The position numbers were made by a program, and so were the translations under genes. A DNA stretch of 64,000 nt from Candidatus Sumerlaeaceae bacterium (GTDB lineage Bacteria > Sumerlaeota > Sumerlaeia > Sumerlaeales > Sumerlaeaceae): assembly GCA_026418615.1 (NCBI GenBank), contig JAOAAY010000017.1, forward strand, positions 1 to 64,000. Direction: 5' to 3'. The notes under the pieces were generated by a model, which did no database searches, was not told the DNA's origin, and saw only the letters and a list, made by a program, of their open reading frames with translations. Below are positions 1 through 8,735 of the stretch, in pieces. Positions within the stretch are counted from its first letter, which is position 1. Each line of letters starts with the position of its first letter.

Positions 1-19
1 AGATGTGTATAAGAGACAG
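1..19 (+). other. Nextera transposase mosaic-end adapter (library artefact)
   Basis: The first 19 bases, AGATGTGTATAAGAGACAG, are identical to the Tn5 mosaic end used in Nextera tagmentation libraries. This is residual adapter at a contig end, not genomic sequence. Any open reading frame that reads through it is chimeric. Genomic sequence most likely begins at base 20. Confidence 0.97.
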
Positions 20-502
20 GAACACGCCACGGCGCCGGCACCCTTGGGCATAGGGCACGAGCACCGGTTCGACAACCCGCTGCCCTTCTGGATAACCACG
101 CGACAGATTGGCCGTTACGCCCGTCTCGCCGCGCAGGTAGGCCAGCGCAAACGAACCGTGCGGGGCAGCCGTGTTGTCGTAGTTGACCGGCAAATAGCCG
201 GGGTACCACACGGACTGGTGGTCGAAAAGGAACGGGCGGTTGAACGCCCCGATGGAATACGGATAGGTCCTGGGATTGAGAAAGCGCGGCGTCACGGCCG
301 GCACGGTGGCCGGCACAAACGAGCGCTTCACCACGGGCCCGTAACAGTCCATCTCCTTGAACAGGCTGCCCGGAGGCGGTGCGTCCTGCTCCATGTACGC
401 GGGCAGCGGCGCGGTCTGCTCCCAGCCGGCATCCTGAGCCGCGGCGACTCCGGCGAGGGCGATCCCAACGACGGCGACGATAGCAGCGGGGCGCGCTGTC
501 AC
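20..502 (-). CDS. Secreted protein of unknown function, 3' end cut by contig edge
   Basis: This reading frame opens with GTG at 502, overlapping the stop of the upstream golvesin-domain gene (GTGA), and stays open for about 160 codons until the adapter. The N-terminus, MTARPAAIVAVVGIALAGVA followed by AAQD, is a clear Sec signal peptide with an A-x-A-type cleavage site around residue 23. The mature part is rich in Pro, Tyr, Phe and Gly (for example FDHQSVWYPGYLPVNYDN), as in the Tyr/Pro-rich first half of its neighbour. I do not recognise a domain. The overlap indicates translational coupling with the golvesin-domain gene, so both probably act in the periplasm or at the cell surface. The C-terminus is missing from this contig. 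Confidence 0.7.
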
Positions 503-1806
503 TGGACCTTCACCAATTTAATGGCATCCACCGAAACATTGAGCGTCGGCCCCGGCTCGATCCCTTCCGTCGTGATGGTCAGGATTTTTTGTTTCGGCCC
601 TGCCGCAAACTTGTACTTGCCGAGGACATTGAAAGTGTTGCCGCCGGAGGTCTGATTCACAGTGGTCTTCACCGGACCGTCGGCCGTGTTGATGACAACG
701 GGCACGGCCGCAGACCGGAACTGGGAACTGGAGGCCACCCACCACATGGAAACCTCGTACTCGCCGGCCTCGGGTATGTCGGCGACAAAAGTGGCGGAGC
801 GTTTTTCCGCGCCGACCGCGGTGACGATTGAAGACCCGTCGTAGGAATCTGCCACATTCACCGACGGCTGCCAACCTGTGGGGGGATCCAACTCGATGGC
901 GCCCGGGGTTTTGTCGTCCACAACGATGGCACCGGGTTCGATGGCCGGCTTGGCGCCGGCGCGGGCGGGCGCTGTCGGGATGCCGGCCAGCGGCGCCAAG
1001 GCCGGGACACCCGGCGGCAGCGTCTCGGGCTGAGGCGTCTGCGGCGGGGTGCTGGGCAAAGGCGGCAACGCTTCCGGGGTGGTCGGTGCGGCCGGTTGAG
1101 TCGCTGCCGGTAATGGCGTGGGTGCGGCGATGGGCGCAGGCGTTGCAGCCGGTGCAGGTGTCGCTGCCGGAGCCGGCGTTGCAGCCGGCGCGGGAGCCTC
1201 CGTCAATGGGGCGAAGACCGGCGCTGGTGTGGCCTCAGTGGCCGGAGTCACAACCTCGGGCTCAGGTGCGGCGGCGGTGTCGTCGTAGCGCTGAACCGCG
1301 TAAGAGGCCTCGTTGGTCATCAAAGCCGTGGACGGCGCGACCGCATAAATCGGCACCTGGGGCTCCACCGGCGTGGTGCCAGCGTAACCCTGCGGCCAAT
1401 AGAAGGTGCCGTAGGGGAGATCCACATAAATATCCGTCCGTGTGAATGGCGCCGACGAGTATCCGTACTGAGCGACCGGCATGATCTGGTTCGGATAAGG
1501 TGTGATGCCCGGCACGAGGACGCGTGTCACTGTCTGGGGCATATAAATAATAGGCGGACCGGCAAAGGCGGGCGAGCGCAGATACGGCGTGCCGATCGGG
1601 GCGGCTGCGGCCAACCCTTGACCGTAGGGGCCTAAGGCGCCTCCTGACGGGACCGGATCCACCGCCGGCCGCGGATAGGCCTCCACGCTTGTCCCGCGCG
1701 GGGTCAGGCGCGGCCGCGCCATGACCGGCTCGGCAGGCGACGATTGTGCCACGCAAGGCGCAGCAAGTGCCAGCAGGACCGCGAATGCCCACGGTTGCTT
1801 GCTCAT
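499..1806 (-). CDS. Secreted protein with Ala/Pro linker and golvesin-like C-terminal domain
   Basis: The 435-residue product begins MSKQPWAFAVLLALAAPCVA, a Sec signal peptide ending near residue 21. The ATG at 1806 is preferred over a longer frame (to 1887) because it follows a GGGAG ribosome site and starts exactly at the signal peptide. Residues about 25-190 are Pro/Tyr/Gly rich. Residues about 190-300 form a low-complexity linker with repeated ATPAP units. Residues about 305-435 match the golvesin/Xly carbohydrate-binding-like domain, including ATFVADIPEAGEYEVSMWW and a final VDAIKLVKV strand. Such domains are usually extracellular beta-sandwich modules that bind carbohydrate or occur in surface proteins. 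The stop overlaps the next gene's GTG start, so the two are probably co-translated. The exact ligand is unknown. Confidence 0.82.
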   Translation of the reverse strand: MSKQPWAFAVLLALAAPCVAQSSPAEPVMARPRLTPRGTSVEAYPRPAVDPVPSGGALGPYGQGLAAAAPIGTPYLRSPAFAGPPIIYMPQTVTRVLVPGITPYPNQIMPVAQYGYSSAPFTRTDIYVDLPYGTFYWPQGYAGTTPVEPQVPIYAVAPSTALMTNEASYAVQRYDDTAAAPEPEVVTPATEATPAPVFAPLTEAPAPAATPAPAATPAPAATPAPIAAPTPLPAATQPAAPTTPEALPPLPSTPPQTPQPETLPPGVPALAPLAGIPTAPARAGAKPAIEPGAIVVDDKTPGAIELDPPTGWQPSVNVADSYDGSSIVTAVGAEKRSATFVADIPEAGEYEVSMWWVASSSQFRSAAVPVVINTADGPVKTTVNQTSGGNTFNVLGKYKFAAGPKQKILTITTEGIEPGPTLNVSVDAIKLVKVQ

Positions 1807-1995
1807 CTGGATACTCCCTCTCTCGATGTTCGCTTTTTTGCGTACATGGTCGGCAGAGCCGGGCAACAACCAACAAACACCCGCCATCAGCAGCCCGGAA
1901 GCAATGAAATCTCCCTAACCTCGGCAATCTCAAGCGGCAAAGAGGCACCCGCGTTTGCTGAAATCAAATCATTTCAGACAGGTCGGCGGGCGCAG

Positions 1996-4047
1996 TCACG
2001 GGGCGACGGTTACGGTGGTTTGGCTGTCGGTCGCCAGCCGTGCCCACTCGGCGCGCAGTTGCTGGGCCTCGGCGCTGCTGGCGCCCATCTCTTCGAGCCA
2101 CTGGCGAGCGGCGTCGGCGCGGCCTGCCAGCGCGTTCAGGCCGGCCAGCGCGCGTAGCAGCGGCTCGCGGCCGCGGCGGAGCGCCTTTTCGGTGGCCTCC
2201 GCCTCCAATAGGGCCTCGGCGATGCCCCGCGCGTCGGCCTTGGGCGGCACGCCGCTGAGACGGCGGCAGAGGAAATAATAATAAGTGGCCTCTGAGCGCT
2301 GGGGGCTGAATTGGGGCGTCTCGTACATTGCGGCAAGGAAATAAGCGGCTGCCCGGTCGTGAAGGCCGTCGGCAAAGGCCTCGCGCCCGCCGGCGAGCGA
2401 CAGACTGCCAGCCCCTGCCTCGCTTTGCGTGGCGGTACGCTTGAGATAGGCTTCGGCGGCGCGCCTCTCGTAGGGCTGAAGGGCTTCGAATCGCTCGGAC
2501 GCGATCTGCTCCCAGTGGCGGCGCGCCTCGTCGTGGTGCTCGAAGGGCGCATCCCCCATGAGAATGGCCATGCGCCGCGCGACATGAAACTCCACTAATG
2601 GGTTCGCGCCGAGCCGCAGCACGGTCGAAGTCCAGTCTTCGCGAGGGCGCGAACGCAGATCCCCAACCAACCCCCGCCCGGCAAGGGTATCGAAGATCGT
2701 CCAAGCCATCAGCGCCTGTCCTTCAAGTGACGGATGCAGATGATCAGTGAACAGCCGCCACCCCGGGCCCATGTTTTGCTCGTACGACTCGAACGCGCCC
2801 GCGACATCGCACCAGACGGCCGTCTGTTTGAAGTCAGCCGTTGCCCGCGCCAGCCGTTCATTGAACGCCGACGATCCGCGCCACGGCATGGCGTCGAGAT
2901 CGCGCGCCAGCCGGTACGCGGCGAGCGCCTCGCTGGTGCGTGCGTCGGCTTCGAGCGCACGGCCGAGCGCAAATGCGGCGGCAGCGCTCTGGGGCTGGGC
3001 GCCGACCCACCGCCCGGCAACGGCGAGTGCCCCGGTCGTGTCGCCGTCGCGCAACAGCCGGTTGATCTCGTCGCGGAGTGCGGGATCATCGCCGACCGTT
3101 CGCACCGGCTTCAGGTCGCGCAGGTTGGAGGCGAGCGAGCAGACCACGACGGGGACGCGGGCGGTCGCCGCCATCTCCAAGATCTGCCGCACGCTCGCGT
3201 CCAGCGATGCCGCGGCCCGCTCGCGCAGCGGATCGTCAGGGGCGATGAACTCCCGGGCAAACATGCGGCTCATGAGCGTGCCGCGCGGGGCCGTGGCCTC
3301 GCCCCATTCTGCACTTGCGCGCTGAGCGGCAGCGGCCAGGGCCTGATAGAGCGCCGTGCGGCGGGCGGCGAGGGACAGCCCCATCTGCCATGGCCGGCTT
3401 CCCGCCCCCTGCCGCGAAGCCACGCCAAACGCGCCATAATATTCATTGTGCCCGGCGTACACCACCAGCAGGTCCGGATCGAAGCGCAGCGCCTCCGCCG
3501 CAAGGTATCGCAGCGGGTAACTGGCTATGGCCGTGACGCCGAGGTTGACCACTTCCGCGCGCCGCCCTGCGGGCAGCCGCTCCTGCAGGTACGATTGAAG
3601 GATGGACGCCGCACAAAGATTGGACGGATAGGGAAATCCTTGGACTGTGGACTCGCCAATCATGAAAACCCGGAGGGTTCCGGGCGGCTTGGGCATCGTG
3701 AGGCGCTCCTCCACCATCGAACCGATGGACTTGCGCGCGCGCTCGTCCACTACGCCGAAAAACAATCCGACACCGCGGTTGCTGATCCGGAGGACCTGCT
3801 GGCTGCCGATCATCAGCACCGGCTCGAACAGCGCCGGCATACCGCCGAAACCGGCGAGACGCAGGCCGCCCTCGGCGAGGGCCAAGACAAATAACACGGT
3901 GACAAGCGCAAAGGCGGCAAGCCGCAGAACCGACGGCTCGCGGCGCGCGGCGCTTGTGCGGCCCGACCCCTCTTTCGTCTCCGGAACCGGAGCCGGCGGA
4001 CCGTCCGGCTTGGCGGAGCGATAGCGCGGTTTGCGACGGCGTGTCAT
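1996..4047 (-). CDS. Membrane-anchored SGNH/GDSL-type hydrolase with C-terminal helical repeats
   Basis: The 683-residue protein has a basic cytoplasmic head, one transmembrane anchor (about residues 41-65) and an SGNH hydrolase domain outside. Visible family blocks are GES (Ser133, in MIGESTVQGFPYP), the Gly-bearing block NLGV near 168, the Asn block GHNEYYG (Asn201) and DHLHP (Asp435 and His438), which supplies the rest of the catalytic triad. Residues 340-400 between the blocks, and the region after about 460, are Ala-rich helical repeats resembling TPRs. SGNH enzymes remove acyl groups from lipids or polysaccharides, so a role in trimming cell-envelope glycans is likely, but the substrate cannot be read from sequence. 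It lies upstream of the golvesin-domain gene on the same strand with a gap of about 190 bp. Confidence 0.8.
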   Translation of the reverse strand: MTRRRKPRYRSAKPDGPPAPVPETKEGSGRTSAARREPSVLRLAAFALVTVLFVLALAEGGLRLAGFGGMPALFEPVLMIGSQQVLRISNRGVGLFFGVVDERARKSIGSMVEERLTMPKPPGTLRVFMIGESTVQGFPYPSNLCAASILQSYLQERLPAGRRAEVVNLGVTAIASYPLRYLAAEALRFDPDLLVVYAGHNEYYGAFGVASRQGAGSRPWQMGLSLAARRTALYQALAAAAQRASAEWGEATAPRGTLMSRMFAREFIAPDDPLRERAAASLDASVRQILEMAATARVPVVVCSLASNLRDLKPVRTVGDDPALRDEINRLLRDGDTTGALAVAGRWVGAQPQSAAAAFALGRALEADARTSEALAAYRLARDLDAMPWRGSSAFNERLARATADFKQTAVWCDVAGAFESYEQNMGPGWRLFTDHLHPSLEGQALMAWTIFDTLAGRGLVGDLRSRPREDWTSTVLRLGANPLVEFHVARRMAILMGDAPFEHHDEARRHWEQIASERFEALQPYERRAAEAYLKRTATQSEAGAGSLSLAGGREAFADGLHDRAAAYFLAAMYETPQFSPQRSEATYYYFLCRRLSGVPPKADARGIAEALLEAEATEKALRRGREPLLRALAGLNALAGRADAARQWLEEMGASSAEAQQLRAEWARLATDSQTTVTVAP

Positions 4048-4304
4048 TGCCCGCGCTGGCTACCGCCCCCGACACCGCGATGGCAACGGCCGATTGTGAT
4101 GGCGGAGGCTGGTTGTTGTCCGCCAACCGCCGCGCGCGCTTGGCCGGGCAGGGCGATGCCTCAGAGGAAGGAGTTTTCTGTCATGGTCGTTCGGATACGG
4201 TTGCCCCCGGCTTAGTGGCGCAAGGCCGGACTGGTTTCTTGCCCCTATCTGTGCGAGATACGGTCACCGTTTCCATGAGGGCTTTGCCAAAACAGTTAAT
4301 TCAT

Positions 4305-5633
4305 TTACGCATCGGCCAGTGTGACCGCCACCGGCGCGCGTTCGAAGCCGGCGGCCTCCATGAGGGGCCTGCGGCGAAAGCCAAACAGCCGCGCGATCAG
4401 GATGTCCGGCACCAGATCGAGGCGCCGGTTGTAAAAGGTGGCAATGTCGTTGAAATAGCCGCGGGCGAGAGCGATCCGCTCCTCCGTGTCGGCCAGTTGG
4501 TGCTGCAAGTTCAGGAACGATGTGTCCGCCTTAAGGTCGGGATAGCGCTCGACCACTGCCGCGAGGACAGGGGCGAGCCCGCGCGGGTCGTCACCCGGCG
4601 CTCCCGGCGGTGTGGCTGCGATTTGGGCGCGCAGGAGCGCCACGGCCTCTTGGACCGCCTGCTCGTGCATCGAATAGCCTTTCACCGCGGCGACCAAGTT
4701 CGGTATGAGGTCGGCCCGCCGCCGCAGTTGCACCTCGATGAGCGACCATGCCTGTCCCACGCGCTGGCGCAATTCGACCAGACTGTTGTAGACCATCCAC
4801 GCCCACACCAGCGCCACCGCGCCGGTGTAACCGGCCGTAAACGCTGCGTAGGTCGGCCAGTCGCGCCATTCATCGCGCCCCCCGCGCGCAAAATAGAGCG
4901 TCCCCAGCAATAGCGTGAGCCCAACAAGTAAGAGCACCACCGAGCACGCGGCATATCCGAGTCGCACCTCCTGCTCGGTGTGCGTCGAGATCAGGAACAA
5001 GGGCGCGTCGCGGTGCTGGGCGATCTCCGGCGCCACCACATCCTCGCGCTCGCGCGCGTATCCGAACACATAAAGATTCGAATGCAGCGGGATGGCGCGC
5101 TCTTTGAACCGCCGCCGGTCGGTCGAGTCTGCCACGGCGTGTGCCGGCCCCTTGCCGTAGTACAGCGGATGCTCTGGCCCGCAGTCTTCCAATAAAGTGG
5201 TTTCCGGCTGGATCTCGGCTCCGTCCGGCCGGATGAGAATCTCGCCGTCCGCGTCGCGCAGGTAAAAAGGTTGCGACTCGCCTCCTGAATCCACCGTTTT
5301 CCAGCCGCTCTCGGTGCGCGTGCGCGTTCGACTCCTGCCGGCCGAGTCGGTGTAGGTCTCGGTCACCGTGCGCTCCCAATGCTCCTCGACGCTCCACGCG
5401 TACCACACGCAGGGCTGCCCAGACAACCACCCGTGTAGCGGTGCCTCGCTCTCGGCCGTCCCCTTGAGTTCCACCAGACCGATGAACACGCCCCGCGTCG
5501 TCAGCGTTGGCGTGTCATCAATCAGCCGTTTGCGCCGCGCGCACAGGAACGCTCCCCCAAGACAAAGCCCCAGCAGCAGCGCCACCAGCAAGCATGCGAC
5601 CGTCGTCCCCGTTGAAAAAGGTTCGGCCATCAT
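4305..5633 (-). CDS. GIDE-like domain fused to LemA-family membrane protein
   Basis: The 442-residue protein combines two domains. Residues 1-230 contain a first membrane helix (about 9-31) and a region resembling the non-RING part of GIDE/MULAN membrane proteins: a WYAW..EEHWERT motif, then an arginine-rich ESGW segment, PFYLRDADGEILIRPDGAEI and a VFGYARERED segment. Two further helices span about 228-250 and 262-282. Residues 283-430 are a standard LemA core (VYNSLVELRQRVGQAWSLIE and RRADLIPNLVAAVKGYSMHE). LemA proteins are membrane-anchored helical bundles of poorly known role, often linked to envelope stress. Two Met codons at 5633 and 5630 are both possible starts. The fusion of the two modules is the notable point. 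Confidence 0.85.
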   Translation of the reverse strand: MMAEPFSTGTTVACLLVALLLGLCLGGAFLCARRKRLIDDTPTLTTRGVFIGLVELKGTAESEAPLHGWLSGQPCVWYAWSVEEHWERTVTETYTDSAGRSRTRTRTESGWKTVDSGGESQPFYLRDADGEILIRPDGAEIQPETTLLEDCGPEHPLYYGKGPAHAVADSTDRRRFKERAIPLHSNLYVFGYAREREDVVAPEIAQHRDAPLFLISTHTEQEVRLGYAACSVVLLLVGLTLLLGTLYFARGGRDEWRDWPTYAAFTAGYTGAVALVWAWMVYNSLVELRQRVGQAWSLIEVQLRRRADLIPNLVAAVKGYSMHEQAVQEAVALLRAQIAATPPGAPGDDPRGLAPVLAAVVERYPDLKADTSFLNLQHQLADTEERIALARGYFNDIATFYNRRLDLVPDILIARLFGFRRRPLMEAAGFERAPVAVTLADA

Positions 5634-5643
5634 CTTCGTATGT

Positions 5644-5663
5644 CATGGGAATTTATACCCATG
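5644..5663. repeat. Inverted repeat CATGGG-8-CCCATG between genes
   Basis: A perfect 6-bp inverted repeat separated by eight A/T-rich bases lies in the 72-bp gap between the aldo/keto reductase stop and the LemA-protein start. Two ATGTCA-GGG direct repeats (5640 and 5661) overlap it. It could be an operator or weak hairpin in the leader of the LemA gene. There is no T-run, so a terminator role is not supported. Confidence 0.35.
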
Positions 5664-5705
5664 TCACGGGAACACGCGTGCGACCGGTCTGACGGCGTTC
5701 GGTTC

Positions 5706-6677
5706 TTACCAAGCGTAGGCTTCGGGGGCCTGGCCGCCGGGTCCGGGCCAGATTTCATCGAGTTTCTTAAGCGTTTGTTCGGAGAGCCGGATTTCGAGGG
5801 CGCGCAGGGACTGGTCCAACTGTTCAATGGTCCGGGGGCCGATGATGGGTGCAGTGACGGCGCGCTGGTGCAGGAGCCAGGCAAGGGCCACATCGGCCGG
5901 TCGTTCGCCGAGATCAGCGCAGAGTTTTTCCCACGCCTCGAATTGCGGGCGGAGTTTCTCGAGGCGCTTCTGTGCCGGCTCGCGCAGGCGCCGGCTGCCG
6001 CCTGCGCCGCCCAGTACGCCGCCCAGCAGGCCGCCTGCCAACGGACTCCAAGGGATGACGCCCACGCCGTAATTCTCGCAGGCCGGCAGGACTTCGAGTT
6101 CCACCATGCGGGCCGTCAGGTTGTACAGGCTCTGCTCGCTGACGAGCCCCATGAAGTGGCGTGCGCGCGCCGCCTCGTTGGCCTGCGCAATGTGCCAACC
6201 GGCGAAGTTGGACGAGCCGACATAGATAACCTTGCCTTCGCGGACGAGTTGCTCCATGGCCTGCCACACTTCTTCCCACGGGGCGTCGCGCCAGATGTGG
6301 TGCATCTGGTAAAGGTCAATGTAATCCGTTTTCATGCGGCGCAGGCTTCCTTCGCAGGCTCGCCGGATGTGGAGTGCGGACAGGCGCCCCTCGTTGGGCC
6401 AGTCGCCCATGTCGCCGTACACCTTGGTGGCAATCACGGTTTTCTCACGCCGCCCGCCGCCCAAGGCAAACCAGCGGCCGATGATCTGTTCGGTTACGCC
6501 CTCGCCCTTTTTCCATCCGTACACATTGGCGGTGTCGAAGAAATTGATGCCGTGCTCAAGCGCCCGGTCCATGATCGCGTGGCTGTCGGCCTCGTTGGTC
6601 TCGGGACCGAAGTTCATGGTGCCGAGGCAAAGCCGGCTGACCTTGAGGGCGGTGCGGCCGAGGCGGGTGTAAATCAT
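5706..6677 (-). CDS. Aldo/keto reductase
   Basis: The 323-residue enzyme belongs to the NAD(P)H-dependent aldo/keto reductase superfamily, which reduces aldehydes and ketones in the cytoplasm. The catalytic tetrad is complete: Asp48 and Tyr53 (FDTANVYG), Lys85 (VIATKVYG) and His126 (YQMHHIW). The cofactor-binding C-terminal region includes the IIGPRTIEQLDQ segment typical of the YghZ/YajO-like subgroup. The ATG at 6677 follows a strong GGAGG site. A longer in-frame extension to 6770 has no homology and is rejected. It lies 147 bp downstream of the ftsW-like gene, on the same strand. The physiological substrate is unknown. Confidence 0.92.
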   Translation of the reverse strand: MIYTRLGRTALKVSRLCLGTMNFGPETNEADSHAIMDRALEHGINFFDTANVYGWKKGEGVTEQIIGRWFALGGGRREKTVIATKVYGDMGDWPNEGRLSALHIRRACEGSLRRMKTDYIDLYQMHHIWRDAPWEEVWQAMEQLVREGKVIYVGSSNFAGWHIAQANEAARARHFMGLVSEQSLYNLTARMVELEVLPACENYGVGVIPWSPLAGGLLGGVLGGAGGSRRLREPAQKRLEKLRPQFEAWEKLCADLGERPADVALAWLLHQRAVTAPIIGPRTIEQLDQSLRALEIRLSEQTLKKLDEIWPGPGGQAPEAYAW

Positions 6678-6824
6678 TGTTTCCTCCTCCGTTTGTTTGC
6701 GGGCAGGCGAGCGCTCGAAAAGGTTAAAGGCAAGGGCGCCTTGGCCGCGCCCCCGATTCGCCGTGTCCAACGGTCGCGCGGTTGTGTGCCGTGCAGGCCC
6801 GAGCGCGGCGGTTGCAACGGGGGC

Positions 6825-8030
6825 TTACCCGAAAACGGGACGCAATCGGCGGACGGGGACCGACTCGATTTCCACGGCCCGCGAGACATTCATGAGCAGT
6901 CCGACGGCGGCCATATTGAAGACGAGGGAACTGCCGCCGTAACTGACGAGGGGCAGAGTCAATCCTTTTGTTGGCAACAATCCGGTGACCACGCCCATGT
7001 TGATGAAGGCGGGAATGGTGATCATCATGGTTGTCCCGACGGCGAGCAGGCGCGCGTAAGGGGAGTTGGCGGCGACGGCCACGCGGATGCCCTGAACCGC
7101 GAAGAACACATAAAGCCCTGCGACCAGCGATGCGCCAATGAGGCCTGTCTCTTCGCAAATGATGGCGTAGATGAAGTCTGTGTAGGCCTCGCTGAGGAAC
7201 AGGTGTTTTTGGGGCCCCTGACCGATGCCCAGCCCGGTCACTCCGCCGCTGCCAATGGTTACCAGCGACTGATAAATCTGCCAAGTCTTGCCACGGATGT
7301 CGCTCTCGGGGTTAAGATAGGCAAAGAAACGCGCGACGCGGTAGGGTTCCGCGATAATCGCGATGACGATGAATGCGAGCCCCAGAACGACAAGGGTCCC
7401 GAGATGGACAAGGCGCGCACCGGCGGCAAACATCATGGTGAAAACAATCAAACCGATGACGGCAGCGGCCCCCAAATCCGGCTCGACCACGATCAGCAGG
7501 GCGAACACGCCCAGCAGGGCGAGCAACGGCAGGAATCCTGTCAGGAACTGCCGTATACGAGCGGGATTGTCGCTCATTTTTTTGGCCATATAAATGACCA
7601 TGGCGAGTTTGGCCAATTCCGAGACTTGGAACTGAACGGATCCGTAGCCCAGCCAGCGTCGGGCGCCGTTTCTCACCATGCCCAGGCCGGGAATGAGAAC
7701 GAGCACCAGTAACAGCAGGCTGATCGCCATGAGCGGCACGGCCAGTTTGCGGGTGCGGTCGTAATCAAACAGGTAGGCCAGAGCAAGAGCCACCAATCCA
7801 ATCATGGCCCAGACAACCTGCCGCCTGAGGTAATGATAACTGTGAATGCTCACATGGGTTGCAAAGTCGGGATCGTGCTCGTCGAGCAGCGCTGCCGTCT
7901 CGCGCTGGTGCACATCGCGCGCCGCAATGGCCGCGCTGCTGCTGTACACCATCACGATTCCGAAAGTGACCAGGATCATGGTGCACAGAAAGATGAGCCA
8001 TGTGCGGTTGGACCGCAGTTCCACATTCAT
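6825..8030 (-). CDS. ftsW: FtsW/RodA/SpoVE-family peptidoglycan polymerase
   Basis: The product has about ten transmembrane helices and is about 400 residues from the ATG at 8030. SEDS-family landmarks are present: FGIVMVYSSSA in the first helix, RRWLGYGSVQFQVSELAKLA, VEPDLGAAAV, GQGPQKHLFLSEAYTDFIYA and PLVSYGGSS near the C-terminus. SEDS proteins polymerise lipid II into glycan strands. The FLSEAYTDFIYA motif and the extended first helix favour FtsW (septal) over RodA. It is not in a dcw cluster here. The alternative TTG start at 8183 would add 51 residues with no resemblance to the family and is less likely. Neither start has a strong ribosome site. Confidence 0.88.
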   Translation of the reverse strand: MNVELRSNRTWLIFLCTMILVTFGIVMVYSSSAAIAARDVHQRETAALLDEHDPDFATHVSIHSYHYLRRQVVWAMIGLVALALAYLFDYDRTRKLAVPLMAISLLLLVLVLIPGLGMVRNGARRWLGYGSVQFQVSELAKLAMVIYMAKKMSDNPARIRQFLTGFLPLLALLGVFALLIVVEPDLGAAAVIGLIVFTMMFAAGARLVHLGTLVVLGLAFIVIAIIAEPYRVARFFAYLNPESDIRGKTWQIYQSLVTIGSGGVTGLGIGQGPQKHLFLSEAYTDFIYAIICEETGLIGASLVAGLYVFFAVQGIRVAVAANSPYARLLAVGTTMMITIPAFINMGVVTGLLPTKGLTLPLVSYGGSSLVFNMAAVGLLMNVSRAVEIESVPVRRLRPVFG

Positions 8031-8238
8031 CGGGGGCAGAAATCCATCAGACAGCGGTTGGGCAACTAAGCGTAGCAGAATGCGCGCCACGGCCGGGTGC
8101 ACGCAACGAAATTCCGATGTGCCTGCGGCGGCCTTGGCGCGTTTTCCGGTTGACTTGGCCGGCAGGTCGAAGAGGATCCTCAACTCAGCAAAGCGCGGCG
8201 GCGTCCTGGATCGGGAAGCAATCCGATAACCGGGTGCA

Positions 8239-8272
8239 CCGGGGCCTCAACGACGACTGTCGACAGCCCCGG
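8239..8272. repeat. Strong hairpin in divergent intergenic region 8031-8366
   Basis: The 336-bp gap between the divergent ftsW-like gene and the small plus-strand gene contains CCGGGGC (8239-8245) and GCCCCGG (8266-8272), with an inner CGAC-gact-GTCG stem between them. No T-run follows directly. A poly-T tract (8341-8346) preceded by a short GC-rich dyad lies just upstream of the plus-strand gene. The region may hold promoters for both genes and possibly a short structured RNA. I see no protein-coding frame in it. Confidence 0.4.
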
Positions 8273-8366
8273 ATGCCCTTAGAGATCGGTTTTTATCGTA
8301 AAGTCGAAGATCTCGACCTCTTGGGCGCCGACCGCGCGGCTTTTTTGTAGGGGTGAACCAGACGCC

Positions 8367-8735
8367 GTGGATGCGCTCGCGGTGCTTGCCGATTACCTTT
8401 CGCGCGCTGCCGGGGCTGGCGCCAGCAGTCTGCTCTTGGTGGCCAACCAGCCGCCGGGTGTGCGCGTGGGCGGCGAAATCCAAACTCCTTTTGGCAGTGT
8501 GCCGCTGCCCTTTCGCACCACCGAGGCGTTTGCCCTCGCCGTGCTCGATGCGGTTGGGCTGCAGTTGCTCGACCGGGACGGAAGCGTTGAGGTGCCCTTT
8601 GAGATCGCGGGCGTCGGGGGCATGGTGACGGTGTTTTACGGCGGCGGGTGCCACAACCTTGTCTTTCGACTGGGCTCAACCGGCGGTCCGGACGCGGACG
8701 CCCCCGATCAGTCCACCCCCGCCCACGACGCCTGA
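8367..8735 (+). CDS. Stand-alone PilT/T2SSE N-terminal-like domain protein
   Basis: The 122-residue protein starts at GTG. Its layout follows the PAS-like N-terminal domain of PilT/PilU/GspE retraction and assembly ATPases: an Ala-rich helix with GASSLLLVANQPPGVRVGGE (compare the family's GASDxHL....PPxxRxDGE), a helix covering TTEAFALAVLDAVGLQ, then FEIAGVGGMVTVFYGGG, corresponding to the GxGRFRVNVF strand. The histidine in DxHL is missing, and no Walker A or B motif follows, so no ATPase domain is attached. It may bind a pilus or secretion ATPase or be a relic. The 3' end overlaps the convergent ABC-permease gene by 28 bp. The annotation rests on pattern similarity read by eye. Confidence 0.6.
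   Translation: MDALAVLADYLSRAAGAGASSLLLVANQPPGVRVGGEIQTPFGSVPLPFRTTEAFALAVLDAVGLQLLDRDGSVEVPFEIAGVGGMVTVFYGGGCHNLVFRLGSTGGPDADAPDQSTPAHDA

Noticed and set aside
5-655. 216-codon plus-strand frame at the contig start
   Set aside because: It reads through the Nextera adapter and lies antisense to the truncated secreted-protein gene and the golvesin-domain gene.
1120-1210. Repeated GCC/GCGCC units that look like a DNA repeat
   Set aside because: They encode the Ala/Pro linker of the golvesin-domain protein and are explained as low-complexity coding sequence.
6731-6743. CAAGG-gcg-CCTTG dyad as a terminator of the ftsW-like gene
   Set aside because: The short stem and interrupted T-run on the minus strand are too weak to call.
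5640-7712. 690-codon plus-strand frame
   Set aside because: Antisense shadow of the aldo/keto reductase and the ftsW-like gene; no motif and no ribosome site.
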